64,000 nucleotides of DNA. Source: Prosopocoilus inquinatus. Taxonomy: Eukaryota; Arthropoda; Insecta; Coleoptera; Lucanidae. A model generated the notes under the pieces. That model was not told where the DNA came from. It saw only the letters and a program-made list of their open reading frames with translations, and made no database searches. The translations under genes and the position numbers were made by a program. The DNA is taken from assembly GCA_036172665.1 (NCBI GenBank), contig CM069871.1:6386001-6450000 (forward strand), written 5' to 3'. The first letter of the stretch is position 1. Each line of letters starts with the position of its first letter. Positions 19,780 through 32,766 of the stretch are shown here, piece after piece.

Positions 19780-20844
19780 AAGGTACCACTTTCTTTTGTT
19801 CTACTAAATTAATATTAACATTGCATTGGGTTTGACAAATTGAAGGCAGTTTGCAATGATTTGTAACAGTTTTTTTTTATAAATTCATTTTTCATTTTCG
19901 AATGCGAATTTCTTATTTAATGGTTTCATAATAAGCAGTGGCTGTTGCATGAAACCATTTACAGTACAAGATGGTTTATAAGATCAATTCATTTTTTTTT
20001 TTTCATTTTATTTAATTTTCCATTTCATTTTTTAAAATAAACAAAAAATGTCGATGTTCTACCAGTTGGAAACAACAAAAGTTCAACGTAACCAATCACC
20101 ATAAATTTCCGGTGGTTGTGGTGGATGGGTTACGTTACAAGGCAACACTCCAAACCATATGTTCACGTTTTCATGCAATAAATCCGTCCGCTACTTTTGC
20201 GATAATAAATCCGCACTCCCGCCGCCGAACGAACGAACGAACGAACGAAAATAACGTGATAAATGTTGTAATGCATTTTGCATCTGTAATTCTTCAAATT
20301 CGACAGTCCGGGCTGCGGACGGATTAAAACGCGGTTAGATCAAACGCACGTGCAGTTTGCGAGAGCTTTGTTTTGCTTTCCGTATTAATTCAGTTGCCCC
20401 AGTTGCATATGAAATTGTTCACGTAAAACGCGAAACGCAAGGTAGATTTAATGCGGTTTCGATTTGACACACATTCGAGTGTACCGTTGCATACTTTTAT
20501 AGAAAATGATGCTCTATTGGTAACACGGATAGCAAGCGAAACATTCAATCAGAACAGAATGTAAAGAATTCTGAACTTGGAATTACTCGCAATTGTTTCT
20601 TATAAACAAATCAACTCTTTTTGTTATTCAAATGCCTCATACCTACATATATTAGAAAAACAATCATTTTCAAAGTGCGTTCAGAAACCTTCCACTTTGA
20701 AGCTGGCCATGACTTGAGATCCAGACGGTATGTGTTTACTTCGAAACAATTTCTCTAATCTGAGTAACTAAGTAACTGGAAAGATTTGAATTTACTCTCG
20801 CTACAAAAATAATAATAAAAATTTTACTCCTATTTAATTAATAT
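19780..20844. other. Intergenic DNA with a GC-richer patch
   Basis: No gene is supported. The patch at about 20100-20480 is richer in CG dinucleotides and contains (CGAA)n at 20226-20249. The 71-codon frame there has no recognisable motif. Confidence 0.4.
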
Positions 20845-20900
20845 ACTGATCTGAGATAAAGTTTTCATTTAGACTCGCGACCCCAGCTTATATACCGCGA
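20845..20900 (+). repeat. Repeat family F, small fragment
   Basis: CTGAGATAAAGTTTTCATTT, then AGACTCGCGACCCCAGC, matches 16107-16150 and 18982-19025. Confidence 0.75.
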
Positions 20901-21766
20901 TTCTCCCCATATTTTCAGGGTGAATCAAATCATCCAAAAATAAGGTGACTTATATAGGAGTACATTTTTTTTTCAAAAGTGAATAATACAGGAATTATAA
21001 ACCCTTAAATAAGGATGAAAAGAAACTGCTATTTTTGAAAAATAAATTCAAAAACGATTTTAATTCTTCATTTATGTACCCTTCGTATTTCCGAATGTAA
21101 AGAACTCTTCTAAATCATACAGAAGATGAGTGGTTGAGACGAAGATAATATCGAAAACTTCACATCCACAAGCTATTGATTAATTAGAGTCGACAAGGAT
21201 AACGACGAGTTTCTATGAGGATTCCTGTGTTGCCAATTTTTACGCCGGTTTCAAAAAAAAAAATTGCTTAAGCTCACCTAATCATGTTTCCGTGTACAAA
21301 CAAAATAAGAAACATATTACAAAGGCCTCTCACACCATTAATACGTGCGTATTATAATAAATCGTGCAGGTAACGCTGGAAAATTGGACATATGTGCACG
21401 GATGGCACTGCACACGGCGGGAGAGAGAGACAACAAAAAAGTTAAAATATTTGAAGAAATATCCACACAAGAGGTTACAAGTGGGAATGCAATGAAAGCA
21501 GCTGGAATTTCCATTCCATCGTCTTTCAATCTCTTAGATTAATTAATTTTATTATGTCCATTGAAATGTTCTGATGGTTTCACAAAAAAAAAGGCGGATT
21601 TTTATTAAATTAAATTAACTCGTGCGTGAACATTTTCAGAGTACTTAAAGCCGTGTCTCATTTCATAATTTTTTTTTTTTTGTTTTACGAAAGGACAAAA
21701 ATTCAGACAGAAATGTTTCCCGTTTATAATTTAATTGCGATATGATATGTGGGCGGGAGGGGAGGG
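20901..21766. other. Intergenic DNA, no gene seen
   Basis: Two overlapping opposite-strand frames (about 21338-21542) of 63-65 codons cover each other; neither has a known motif. Confidence 0.4.
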
Positions 21767-22240
21767 AGTATTCGCTGCCAGAACTTAAAATAAAATGCTC
21801 TTTACGTATAGTAGCCCCATTTTAAATTGGTTTTTAGTCTAGGACCTGAGATTTATAATTTGATTTTCGACACCCAAAAAGTACTCGCTGCCAGAATTAA
21901 AAAATTAAATAAACTAACTCTTCATGTATAGTAGTCCCATTTTAAATTGTTTTTTTTTCTCTAGGACCTGAGATTTATAATTTGATTTTCGACACCCAAA
22001 AAGTATTCGCTGCCAGAATTAAAAAATAAACTAAAATAACTCTTCATGTATAGTAGTCCAATTTTAAATTGTTTTTTTCTCTAGGACCTGAGATTTATAA
22101 TTTGATTTTCGACACCCAAAATGTACTCGCTGCCAGAATTAAAAAATCAAATAAACTAACTCTTCATGTATAGTAGTCCCATTTTAAATTGGTTTTTACT
22201 CTAGGACCTGAGATTTATAACTTGATTTTCAACACCCAGA
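21767..22240 (+). repeat. Minisatellite, four units of about 120 bp
   Basis: Units start at about 21767, 21880, 22002 and 22122. Each has AGTACTCGCTGCCAGAATTA (or ATTCGCTG), CATGTATAGTAGTCCCATTT, a T-rich tract with CTCTAGGACCTGAGATTTAT and GATTTTCGACACCC. Units 2-4 are very similar and the first is the most diverged. Confidence 0.93.
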
Positions 22241-24317
22241 CACATTTGAGATTGTAAAACGTAAACATTTTCGATTTTAACCGATTATTGACGAAGGCCT
22301 GTTTCAAACGCCGTCGGCCTTTTCAATTGCCACAAACTGAGAAGGTTTCATTTATGACCATTACTATTATGATGATATAACATGCAGCAATGTTAATTGG
22401 CAATTTTCAGTTAGTGGCCGTTAAAGACGTCGAGTGTGTCGAAGAAGGCATAGATTAGGCCCCTCGTAATAGTATTTACTATAACAATAATCACTTTTGC
22501 CCTACTATAAAACGCCATTTTAAAATTTAACTGCCGCATGAAGAGTATTTGACGGAAGTACCTGCGTAACCTAATCGTAAAAGAAAAATATAATTGAATG
22601 ATTACTGGGTGTTTAAATTATTTTACCACAGTAATTTCATAAACAATACCTTGTTGCGTGGTGTTCCTTTACAAATTAATTAGCAGACGTACGCAAGTTC
22701 ATCGCCGGTTCTTCCCACGAGATTGCACCTGTTTACGACGATAACGAGAACAAGTTCATTTTTAAGGAAAGCGCACACCGGGAAACAAAAATATAAACAT
22801 ACCTGCTTTATGCAGCGGCAAAGTTCCACGGTAATAATATCCGAGCGTTAACTTTGCATTGAATGTGCAGATTACACGCCTTTTCGTCTGCGAGCTCGTA
22901 AATTTATCAGTTTGTATATATTTTTTTTTCGCACGCCACTGTGTGACGATTAATAAATGCAAATCTGCTTCATTTCGCAAAGGAAATCATAATGTTGAAC
23001 ACCGCCGTCATGTACGTATGCATACAGGGTGTTGATTAGGATTTTTTTGCCGCAACGCAGATACATACGTGGTTAGGTTAGGTGTGCATAAAATAATAAT
23101 CCATCCATACGATGATGTGATTACATATTTTGTGGTAACGCAATTTACTGACTAACAAAAACATGTAATGCCCGTACGTACTGAAATGCAGTCCGATTTA
23201 GAAAATACATACGTAGTAACTTGCTTGGGTAATATGTAAGACCGCGCCTTCAAGAAACCATACCTAAAAAAAAAGGAATCCAATCTTAAAGCGCAGAAGA
23301 AAACAAACAAAATTTAATTAATTTAATATACGATCTATTAAATGCAAGAACTTAAAAGCTCCGTTATACACACTTAACGCAACTTCTTTCCCTCGACCAT
23401 TCCCATCCCATCCCATCCCATGGATGGTTTTCACATCAATGTAGATCTCGTAAGTTCTGCTTGTAAACATCGAGACGATATTTTTAAGGCATAATTAGTG
23501 AAACTGTAACACTTCGGTTGCGGAATTGAGAACGAGCATGATATGGTAATTGACATTATTTTGCAGCGCAACGCGAGATTCCGTGAAATCTTCTTAGTGG
23601 GGAGTAAAGTAATAACTGTAAAATCTCTAGTCAATGAGATGATGGCGTAATTCCGTAAGCATATGTCTTTCTAATAACCATTACGTTAAGAGTTACAATG
23701 TGAACAAAACGTTGCCCTCTCACTCTTCCTTTAATTATACGTGCAGAAGACCATTTTAGTTAATTTGGTGCAACGGTTGCAGTTTCAATACGACGAAAGC
23801 ATATACACAGATATCTGACCTTGAAAAAAAAAACTTACTTAAGCCCCAATGTAACTATTATCATGTAAATACAAGGCAAGGAATTTAACATGTTAATACT
23901 TTCTCATGATAGCAACCGTCAAGGTGAAAATGTGAGACAGTATCAACAGTCGTCAAAGATTTCTCAGTCAAACGTGTTTTCAAACTTACAACAAATCTTT
24001 TTGGGTCGTTATCCTTCAAGGTTACCTAAGTACTTGAAATACTCACATGTAAATCAAAGAAAATCAAGCAAGTAAATGCAAATGAAATAACGAATAACGG
24101 GGCACGTATTTCGTTTACAAATACCTTAACAGTAAACATATAATGCAACAAATGTGAATTGAGAACGTGTTAATAATAAATCAGAAAATCTAAATGAAGT
24201 TAATTCCGTGTCCTAATTTCGTGCAGCCACCAAGATACTACGTCCTGCGTAGGGCAAAGTACAGGTCCTTGAGCAAAACCTCAGTCCACTTGCCACGATG
24301 TTGTAATAAAAGGAGCA
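22241..24317. other. Intergenic DNA, no gene seen
   Basis: About 2 kb. It has a CATACAGGGTG motif at 23021-23031, a short TCCCA repeat at 23396-23420 and frames of at most 72 codons without motifs. Confidence 0.4.
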
Positions 24318-25110
24318 AGAAAATTGAGGACGTCCACGCTGCTCCAGGCCGCACAAAAAAGGGACGCACGATGCGTCCCCTTGCCATCGGGCAAGAAATT
24401 AAGATTGACTGACCCCGTACCAGCCGCTAGAAAGAAGGAATAAACGATTTGACAAATCGCGAACAATAAACGCCCGTGGAAACAGGCAAGTAAAAAAAAA
24501 GATGAGCGAAGAAAATGGCACCTGCCTGGCAGAACGTAAATTTCCACGTCAGAGAAAAATCCCGTCGAAACGGCGGGCTAACAAACAACGAAGCGAGCTA
24601 AATCCGTCTAAGATAGTCGGGTCACCAAATCCAACAATGGTCCACTTTAAATTCAACCAGATTAATTTAACGGTGGCGCGACCTTCTTAAATCTCTTCTA
24701 AGAAGACACGTGGAGAAAATGGAGGATGTCCACGCTACGCTACTCCACCAGGCGATCCAAGAAAAGCACGCACAAAGCATCACATTGTCGGTGGGCAAGA
24801 AAGAAACATTAACTGCCCCCGTACCACCCTCTAGAAAGAAGGGAATTAACGACATATTACAATCGCGAACAATAAACGCCCGTGAAAACAGACAGGTACA
24901 GAAAAAGGTACAGATTGAACAAGATGGCACCTGCCTTGCTTAAAAGGAAAACCAGCCCAGAACTAGATTTCCAGTCGAAAGAAAAATCGGGCCACTCAAA
25001 CAGCGGGCTAACAAACAACGAAGTGAGATTTATCCGTCGAGGACGGTCGGTCGGATCACCAAATCCAACAACCGCTCTTTTAAATTCATCCAGAACTCAC
25101 TTAATTTAAC
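24318..25110 (+). repeat. Two-unit tandem duplication of about 395 bp
   Basis: Unit 1 is about 24318-24713 and unit 2 about 24714-25110. Shared strings include TCGCGAACAATAAACGCCCG, ATGGCACCTGCC, GCGGGCTAACAAACAACGAA and TCACCAAATCCAACAA. Both units give related open stretches on both strands (for instance an EDVHA start on plus), but reading frames break in unit 1. It may be a former coding or 5' UTR segment of a transposon; I cannot identify it. Confidence 0.8.
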
Positions 25111-25475
25111 GTGCAAACAAACGTCTGCTTTTTAACGTAATCTACAAAGTAGTGCCGATTTAGAAAAATTCCAATACGCACCGCAGCGGGTAGTAACAGG
25201 CAGCGCACGGCGGGAAGCCTACTCGTCAGGCTGATTGAAATCCACGATTGAATTAGCGTAACACACTTCCCGAAGTATATCCGCCTGTAGCGTAGGCAAC
25301 GCTGTATGCAGCGAAGACGGTCTACCCCCACATGTATAGGACACTCAACGACCGTACTTAATTCGTCAAGTTGGCTTGGGAAGAAGCCCAGATAGAAAAA
25401 ATCCACGGTAAAAAGCCTATTTAAGGAGGAATGAAACAACCATTCGGACTAATCTGCTCGTACGGAAAATGCTCG

Positions 25476-25640
25476 TCATAAATACCTGGTTAGGAAGCTG
25501 TCAGGCTTTGAAAAACTTACCAGAATGCATTGATTTGCGCAGAGCATGGGAAACGTTCGTAACAAATGCCTGATTAAGAGACTGTCAGGCTATGAAAAGC
25601 ATAAAAGAACGCTTTGGTTTGCGCAAAGAGTCTTTCCCAG
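25476..25640 (+). repeat. Two-unit tandem duplication of about 83 bp
   Basis: Both units share CTGTCAGGCT, TGAAAA and TTTGCGCA motifs in the same order (for example GGAAGCTGTCAGGCTTTGAA and GAGACTGTCAGGCTATGAAA). Confidence 0.7.
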
Positions 25641-27440
25641 AACACGGAGTAAATGTCTTCTGTTTAGACTTTACTAAAGCATCCTAGCCGAAGTGAACAA
25701 ACAAAATGTCCGCTGCTAAAAAACCACGAGCTGCACTCTATGCGATTAGAGAAACTACTAACTACATAACAGCGAAATTTTGAAACGTAATCTGGATAGA
25801 CGAAACAGATGGATATATGAAAAGTATGTAAACGAGATAGAAAGAAGGACGGTCGAGTTGAATTTTTAGACGAGGTAGACAGATAGACTGTTGTTACAGT
25901 TGCTTTTGCAACCTCGTTAATTTCACCCATGATAGATCACGTACTCTATTTCGTGAAGCCAACAGCATCCGCGATTTCTCTACTGTAGGGATCGCACGTT
26001 CTTAATTCGCAGGCGTGGTCATTCCGAGAATACTTTTCTAATTTACGATTGGCTGATTTCGCACGTGGTACCTTCATTTTTGCGCCCGTCCAACGAGACG
26101 ACGGCGATTTTGACCTCTTGGCAATCATTGAGTGTGTCTCGTTATTGTTTTATGTCCTTTTCTGGAAGGATTTTGGAAACCAACGCCAGTGCATTTTGTG
26201 TGAAACTTAAAAAATATTTTCTTTGTGCTTACTACACCTCATATCATAATTATTTCCTCAAACATGCAATTTCAGGAACAACTGTTTAGATGAATTGCAA
26301 GTTCTTACTTCGACAAACTTATTTGCAACTTAATAACCGATTAATTACAGTTTTCTGCACTACTTTCGTAGCCTGCACAAAACAAAACCTCATCGCTCCA
26401 AATTCCGAAGACAGAGAGATCTCTGCCTCATTTCAACAATAAATCTTGGCGATAATCTAATAACTCGATGACGAATCACTGAAACGGAAAAACACTGTCG
26501 TTAATATGAAAATTTTCACGGTCGTACGCATTTAGGTCTTGGCGGTTAAAATTCGTATGCAAGTTTCTTTATGCGATAAAATCCAGCGGCGGCTGCAGCG
26601 GATTTTCACGCTTTGTTTCCGTCTCCTCGTGGCATTTCAGATTTATTACAATTAACTGCAGCGCACCGTGTATAAGCGAACTTGTGCAGTTAAATGCGAA
26701 TTCATTTTCCAGGAAAACTTCCTGCTCTTCATGCTCTTTGGTTTTTAATTATTTTTCAGAAAAAAAAAGAATATTTCCAATACCTGATGAAAATTACAGG
26801 CATGAACGATTAAACATCTTTCATCTCATTATTGGTTCATTCCTTTTATATGTATGCATAATCGTTTCACAGAAGTCCAAGTAACTAATAATAGTTACAA
26901 TCAGGCGCATGTACTTGGTTCAAATTCAAGGCATACGCAATCATGCAATTAAAGTTGATAGGCCAGGATATTTAGACAACTTAATGGTTACCTGTTTATT
27001 TTGTATATTATAATGTTACGTATCATATTGTGTGCTTCCTTTCGATTAGGAACGAGTCACTACAATTATTATAATGAAAGTAGACGTCGCTGAATTAAGA
27101 TATGAAACGTATTTAAAGCAAGGAAGGTGTAATCGAAGAGTTCAAGGATTACTCAAGGCCATTTATATATATGTACACACCAACAAAAACCAAGATATAT
27201 TATTTTTCAATTCCTTTTGTTATTAAAAAAAAAAAGGAAAAACATTCTTGGTATTCGATTTTTTTTTTTATAATTACAATCTGTTACAGCGAGCTAAAGA
27301 ATTAATTTAAAATAAATAATATACATAGATAATAGGTTTCAAACTATTGTAAATCATTATAAGCTCAATGAAGCAATGAAAGTGTAGCAGAAAAGCTCCA
27401 ATTCCTTTTCGTGTCTTGAACCTCATATGCTGGTTTCCTT
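25641..27440. other. Intergenic DNA, no gene seen
   Basis: About 1.8 kb with no convincing gene. Frames are 60-88 codons with no known motif. Poly-A/T tracts lie at 26760 and 27220-27265. Confidence 0.4.
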
Positions 27441-27461
27441 TTCCGTTTGTGCTGTTCTGTA

Positions 27462-29716
27462 AAGGTAGGGTTTCCGGATTTCCCGGGACAAGTCCGGATT
27501 TTACGGTGGTCCGGACAAGTTTTAATAAATCCTCCGGATTTTCGCGATGGGTCCCAAACCCAAAAAGTGACTGAAGTCGAAGTAGATTTATTGGTTCCAA
27601 AAATACGCATAGAAAGGACCCGGCAATTACAAAAAAAAATAATGCTCCTAATAATAATATGAAAACAATAATGATACGTGGTATAAAACAAAAAGAAATG
27701 AGCGAAAAATGTATCCAAACTGCCAAAAAAATAAATCATATTTCTTAAAATCAAATTTTGTGTGACAAAATTATTAACCCTTTTCATTTAAAAATTATAA
27801 AAATAAAAAATTACACAAAACTCAAATTCAAGGTCAATCCAACCCAACTTAACTCAATTGAACTTTGACTCTACACAAGTCAAGTAAGCTTCAAAAATTA
27901 ACTCAACCAAATTATTATTGATTGATAGACTGTATAAAAAATTACAACAGCAAAAAATGTAAACCGTATAAATTACAAAATGCTCAAGTCCAGCACATCT
28001 CAAGGTCATCCAACCCAACTCAACTTACTCTAACGCAACCTAATCCAAGCAAAATTTAAAAAATTAACAGTTTATTAAAAGTTTAAATAATTAGAACTCA
28101 ATTTAAATTAAGTACATTCCTTTTCGAGGGCAGCTCAATTCAACTAAACTCGACCAAATTATTGTTATTGTCAATTAATAAACTGAGTAAAAAATTACAG
28201 TAGGAAATTAAAAACCACAGAAAAATTAAGTTTGAAGTGCCAAGGTCAAACTAAACGAATTTCGCCCAAAGAAGTATAAAATTAAGAATAGAAAAATATA
28301 ACAGAATTTGTAAAAATTAAATATTCCAGCAAGAAATTTAAAAAAAACACATAAAAATTAAGTCTGAGGTGTCAAGGTCAACGTAACAAAATTTTGCCCA
28401 AAGAATTAAAAAAGCAAACTACATAAAATTGTAAAAATTAAATATTACAGCAGGAAACTAAAAGGGACATGAAAATTAACTCTGAAGTGTCAAGGTCAAC
28501 CTAATCCAATTTTACTCCCAGAAGTAAAGAATGAAAAATAAAAATAAAACTACAAAAAAAAACGTAAAAAATAAATATTACAGAAAGCTTAAGTCCAGCA
28601 GATCTCAACTCAACTGATCTGACTCTACCCAATTCAAGCAAAACTTAAAAAACATAACGATTTATTAAAAATTCAATGACTTGAAACTCAATTAAAATCA
28701 ATCACAGTCGAACAGAAGAAAAGAAGCTACAAAAATTAAAAAGTAACAAAACTTAAAGCCAACTCAAATCAAGTGCAAAGCAATCTCAAGGTCGAATCAC
28801 CTTAAAGGAACTCGACAAAAATAAACTCAACTGAAGAAAACAATTTTTTTTAATTAAAAATTTTAAAAAACTCAATGCATGTCCCATGTCCAAAGGCAAT
28901 CTCAAGGTCAAATCACCCTAACTAACGCCCGATTTCATAATCGAACTAAAGGAGAGAAACTAAAAGTCACAATCTGATCTGTAAGTAACCATAACCTGAT
29001 CTATAAGTAACATTTTTTTGTCATATGACTGACTTTTATTAATAAAAAAAACAAAAGTCGCATGTTTTCGCATTTTTTGCCGTATGACTGTGACTTTTAT
29101 TTTTTTTATTATAAAAGTCACAGTCATATGGCAAAACAATGCGAAAACATGGTTATTTATACATCAGAATGTGACTTTTATTTTAAAGTTTCCTTTAGTC
29201 CGATTATAAATTCGGGCCTTAATTCAACCAAATAAACCCGGCTGGCCCAACTTAAAAAACAAATAAAAAAATTTGAAAATTAAGGAAATAAAGACCAAAG
29301 CAATGCCAAGGTCAAACCAACCCAACTGATCCCAACCTAAACTTTACGTTTGTAATAAAAATGATTGGTTCATTCGAAATCATCAAAGACGCAATTTTAA
29401 AAGCATGATCACGTTTGTTTAACTGACGAGAAGGAAGATCAAAAAAGCTGGATGAAAAAGATCGAGTTGCAGTTATAAAAATAATAACAATAATGACGAG
29501 ATCACAGTGGAAAAATTTTTATTTTTTATTTAAAATTAAAAATTTACATATTTCAGGATTGTGCAAAAAAGAATCATGAAATAAACAAAATGTGAGCTTG
29601 GACTTTATGACCAACTGGTATATGTATATTTTTTGTTCCAACTAATTTTTTAAAATATCTTGACCATCTGGATTTTTAAGTATCCTTGTCCTGGTTTTTA
29701 TATTTTAGAGACGGCA
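27462..29716. mobile_element. Candidate 2.25-kb element built of degenerate repeats
   Basis: The left end has GGTAGGGTTTCCGGATTT, CCCGGGACAAGTCCGGATTT and further TCCGGA/GGACAAG copies. The right end, reverse complemented, has GGGTTGCC and AACCAGGACAAGGAT, then AAAAATCC, in a similar order. The interior (27830-29340) is a degenerate tandem array with CTCAAGGTCAATCCAACCCA and AGCAAAATTTAAAAAATTAA repeated every 80-120 bp. The same phrase fills the arms of the 11904-18806 element, so the two are related. The minus-strand frames of about 140 codons at 27307-27787 have no known domain. Confidence 0.5.
28926..29218. mobile_element. MITE with GCCCGATTTCATAATCG ends, about 293 bp
   Basis: The left end GCCCGATTTCATAATCGAAC, then TAAAGGA, and the reverse-complemented right end GGCCCGAATTTATAATCGGA, then CTAAAGGA, form the TIR. 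TAA and TTA flank the ends. The centre is a second inverted repeat around AAAAGTCACAGTCATATGGC. It interrupts the degenerate array, so it is younger than it. Confidence 0.75.
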
Positions 29717-29743
29717 ACCCAAATAAAGGCCCTACTTCCCGTG

Positions 29744-30095
29744 CAAGATTTAGTTGCGGTTATTTTTTTATTCAAATTCAAATTCAGCACAATTTAAGTT
29801 GTCGAAGTGATTGAACTAAATGTTGTTCACGAAATAGATCTATAAAGTCTATAAGACGAACTTAAGGGAACTACTCTGCTGACAGTTAAGATCGTTTAGT
29901 TGCAGTAAGACGCAATATTTAAAGATTTAGTTGCAGTTATTTTTTTATTCAAATTTAAATTCAGCACAATTTAAGTTGTTGAAGGGATTGAAGTAAATGT
30001 TGTTCACGAAATAGATTTATAAAGTCTAAGACGATCTTAAGGGAACTACTCTGCTGACTGTTAAGATCGTTTAATTGCAGCAAGACGCAATTTTT
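29744..30095 (+). repeat. Two-unit tandem duplication of about 178 bp
   Basis: Both units contain AGATTTAGTTGC, AAATTCAGCACAATTTAAGT, GTTGTTCACGAAATAGAT and GGGAACTACTCTGCTGAC, in order and with few differences. Confidence 0.9.
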
Positions 30096-30299
30096 ATTGC
30101 GCGCAATCTCATTGGTAAATAAGCGCGAGCAATAATTGTTAATTGACTTCAAGGAGAACACTCAAATCTAATGTATTTACAGTCAGGAATTGCCACGATT
30201 CGCTGCAATTATTACACAGAGCAGTTGCTTAAATATTAAGTTGCGAACAAGGTTTAAGGTTATGTAAAGGTCGTTACACAGGTGTATGCAATGGAATTA

Positions 30300-30426
30300 G
30301 GCCCGATTTCTTCACCTCCTGATAAATTTATCTGCCGGGTATTATCCTTGGAAACCCTTGCATCGATAATAGTTTCCGAGGATATTACCTGGCAGATGAA
30401 TTTATCAAAGGTGAAGAAATCGGGCA
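30300..30426. mobile_element. Harbinger-like MITE, 127 bp, with TTA duplications
   Basis: The left end GGCCCGATTTCTTCACC pairs with the right end (GGTGAAGAAATCGGGC). TTA lies at 30297-30299 and 30427-30429. The inner arms pair GATAAATTTATCTGCC with GGCAGATGAATTTATC. A relative in opposite orientation is at 53033-53133. Confidence 0.85.
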
Positions 30427-30589
30427 TTAAAATGATAACGTAACCTTTAAACTCGCTGGCAATTTTACCACAATTAAGCATTTTCTGTATAATTGCAATG
30501 AATGGTAGCAATTTCGGAGTGTAATTGTGTAATTGTTTATATTAGAGTGGTCTTATTAGCAATTCACCAATTCACACACACCGACGCAA

Positions 30590-30765
30590 TGAGCATGCGT
30601 GCAATAAAAATTGCATCTTGCTGCAATACTAATTGCATCATGTAAAGTGACCTTCATAATTTTCATAGCATCGCATTGTGTGTAAAACGATCTTAAGAAT
30701 TATGCTGCCCGTAAGCATGCGCGTAGTAAAATTTGCGTCTTCCTGCAATACAAATTGCATCTTCT
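30590..30765 (+). repeat. Diverged duplication with GCATGCG and TTGCATCTT blocks
   Basis: GAGCATGCGTGCAATAAAAA near 30589 and AAGCATGCGCGTAGTAAAAT near 30712 are each followed by TGCATCTT or TGCGTCTT, CTGCAATAC and AATTGCATC. The period is about 123 bp. Confidence 0.6.
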
Positions 30766-30904
30766 TTAGAAGAGTTTTCGTGACTTTGACGCAATGAACT
30801 AAGTAACTTCTTTTAGAAAAGATCTCGGTGTTTACCGCTAGGAGAATTATTAAGAAATGCAAAGGCCCGGTGATTGTAGTTGTAGTAGAGTACACCGATT
30901 GCAT

Positions 30905-31767
30905 AATAGAAAATTAAATAATAACAACGTTTTCTCGGAATTCTTTGGCTTGAGCTTAGTGGCAAATACCGCAATAAATTGCCTGGCTAATTTAAAAAGT
31001 AAAATTGACATTGTAAGGCGTAAATCGTTTTGATGCACATTAATACCTTGAATTGAGGCGGCGGTAAAAAAATTACACGTAAATGAATTTTATTAAAAGC
31101 ACTCGGAGTTTTTGAAAAGAACATTAAAAGAAATTATTGAAATTCCTCGGCGATTTCGGCGTTAATGTCCGAAAAAAAAGTACATTACGCAGATTGCAAT
31201 TAAAAAATGAGATGGCTTAAGATACTGTTAGTTTAATGCCGGATAATGAGCGGACCTTGCAATGCAATGAGTGTGCGTATTAGGTCGCTGAACGTCAATT
31301 ACTCACGGTCTTCGTACGTCCTTGTAATGAACCCGGCTTAAGAAGTGCACGGAGATTGTCGAACTGCAGCTTGCGAGGCGTGCTTTACGATTGCCCCAGC
31401 TTGCGAAGCTGCGAATTTGCATTCGCAGCAGGGAAAACAATCAGCACTGGAGAGAGGAACTGTTTCACACAATAACAGATACACTACAATTTAGAACTAA
31501 TGTAATCAAATGAAACTCCACGAACGCAAATTTCTGCAATTAAGTTCCTGGCACTTTTGTTGTACGGCGACCGTTTCTTCAGCGACACGATTTCTTCTTC
31601 GTAAAAATAAGAACACAGAAAATTACTTCAGGCCAACATTGCTCGAAATTATCTCACCACGTCCTACAAATTACCAAACAAAAGATATTATGGATTATTT
31701 CCAACTTGCAATGAATTTATGACTATACAGCGGACAAAAAAAGGCAACATCTTACGCATGCGCGCTA
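30905..31767. other. Intergenic DNA, no gene seen
   Basis: No supported gene; frames of 62-70 codons lack motifs. Confidence 0.4.
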
Positions 31768-32752
31768 ATAATAATAATAATAATAATTGTCTTTATTTGT
31801 GTAAACATAACAAAATTAGGAGGAAAAGAACATGATCTCATAAAATACACAAATCGCAAAGCGAAGTTCAGATAGTAATCTGCTTTTAAGCTTAACCTTG
31901 AACAAATTATTGAAAGAAAATAATCGTTGTTGCCTACTAACTACAGTAAATCTAGATTTAACTAAGCTAAGACGCAAAGGAGTAAGAAAAAAAACTGTGA
32001 ACCCCAAAATGAATGAAGAGAAGGTTAATACAATGGCGTACAATCAATTATTAGCTACAAACATGTAAATCAAAAAAAAAAAAAATCCAACCTAAATGAT
32101 ATTTGCTATTAGAGAAAGTGTATTACATAACTACTTTACATGGTTTAATGATTCTGCTTTAGGTATAACACATTTTTGAGTCTGACTTTAAAAACCCGCA
32201 AATCTAGATTTTTGAATTCGAATGCTAAATTGTTGTATTTATTGTAAACAGCAAATGAATAAGATCTCTAGTAAAAAGCAGTTCTGTGCGGAGGTGGTGA
32301 AATCAAACCACGACATTTGGTGGTAAGATTATGTACATCTGATCTGAAACTAATTTTATTGTACAAATATGGCGGTGCTTTAAACATAATTATCTTATGA
32401 AATAATGTTATAGTTTGTAACTCCCGTCGGTTAGCCATGTTAAGCCAACCAATGTCACGTAATTTATGTGAAATGTGGTCATATTTCCTAATGCCATATA
32501 TAAATCGTAAACATGAATTTTGTATTTTTTGTATGCGGTTTTTTGTATAATAATCCAAAGCCAAATGATAAACGGGAGAACAATATGCAAACTGCGACAA
32601 TACAAGAGCATCACATAGACGTTTTTTTGTTTCTATATTTAAAACACCTCGAAACGGAAACAGTTTCCTTAGTTGTATGTAAGCATTAGTAATGTATTTT
32701 GAAATTTGTTCACGATAACGGAAACTATTATCCATTATTATTATTTGCTATA

Positions 32753-32766
32753 TTATTGATATTATT
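32753..32766 (+). repeat. 14-bp target-site duplication, left
   Basis: TTATTGATATTATT, repeated exactly at 32973-32986. The low complexity makes it weaker evidence than the duplications at 5.05 and 17.27 kb. Confidence 0.7.

Noticed and set aside
24318..25110. Tandem 395-bp units as a duplicated host exon
   Set aside because: Frames break in unit 1, there are open stretches on both strands, and no protein family is recognised.
27307..27787. Two overlapping minus-strand frames of about 140 codons
   Set aside because: They overlap in different phases, are hydrophobic by composition, and cover repeat ends.
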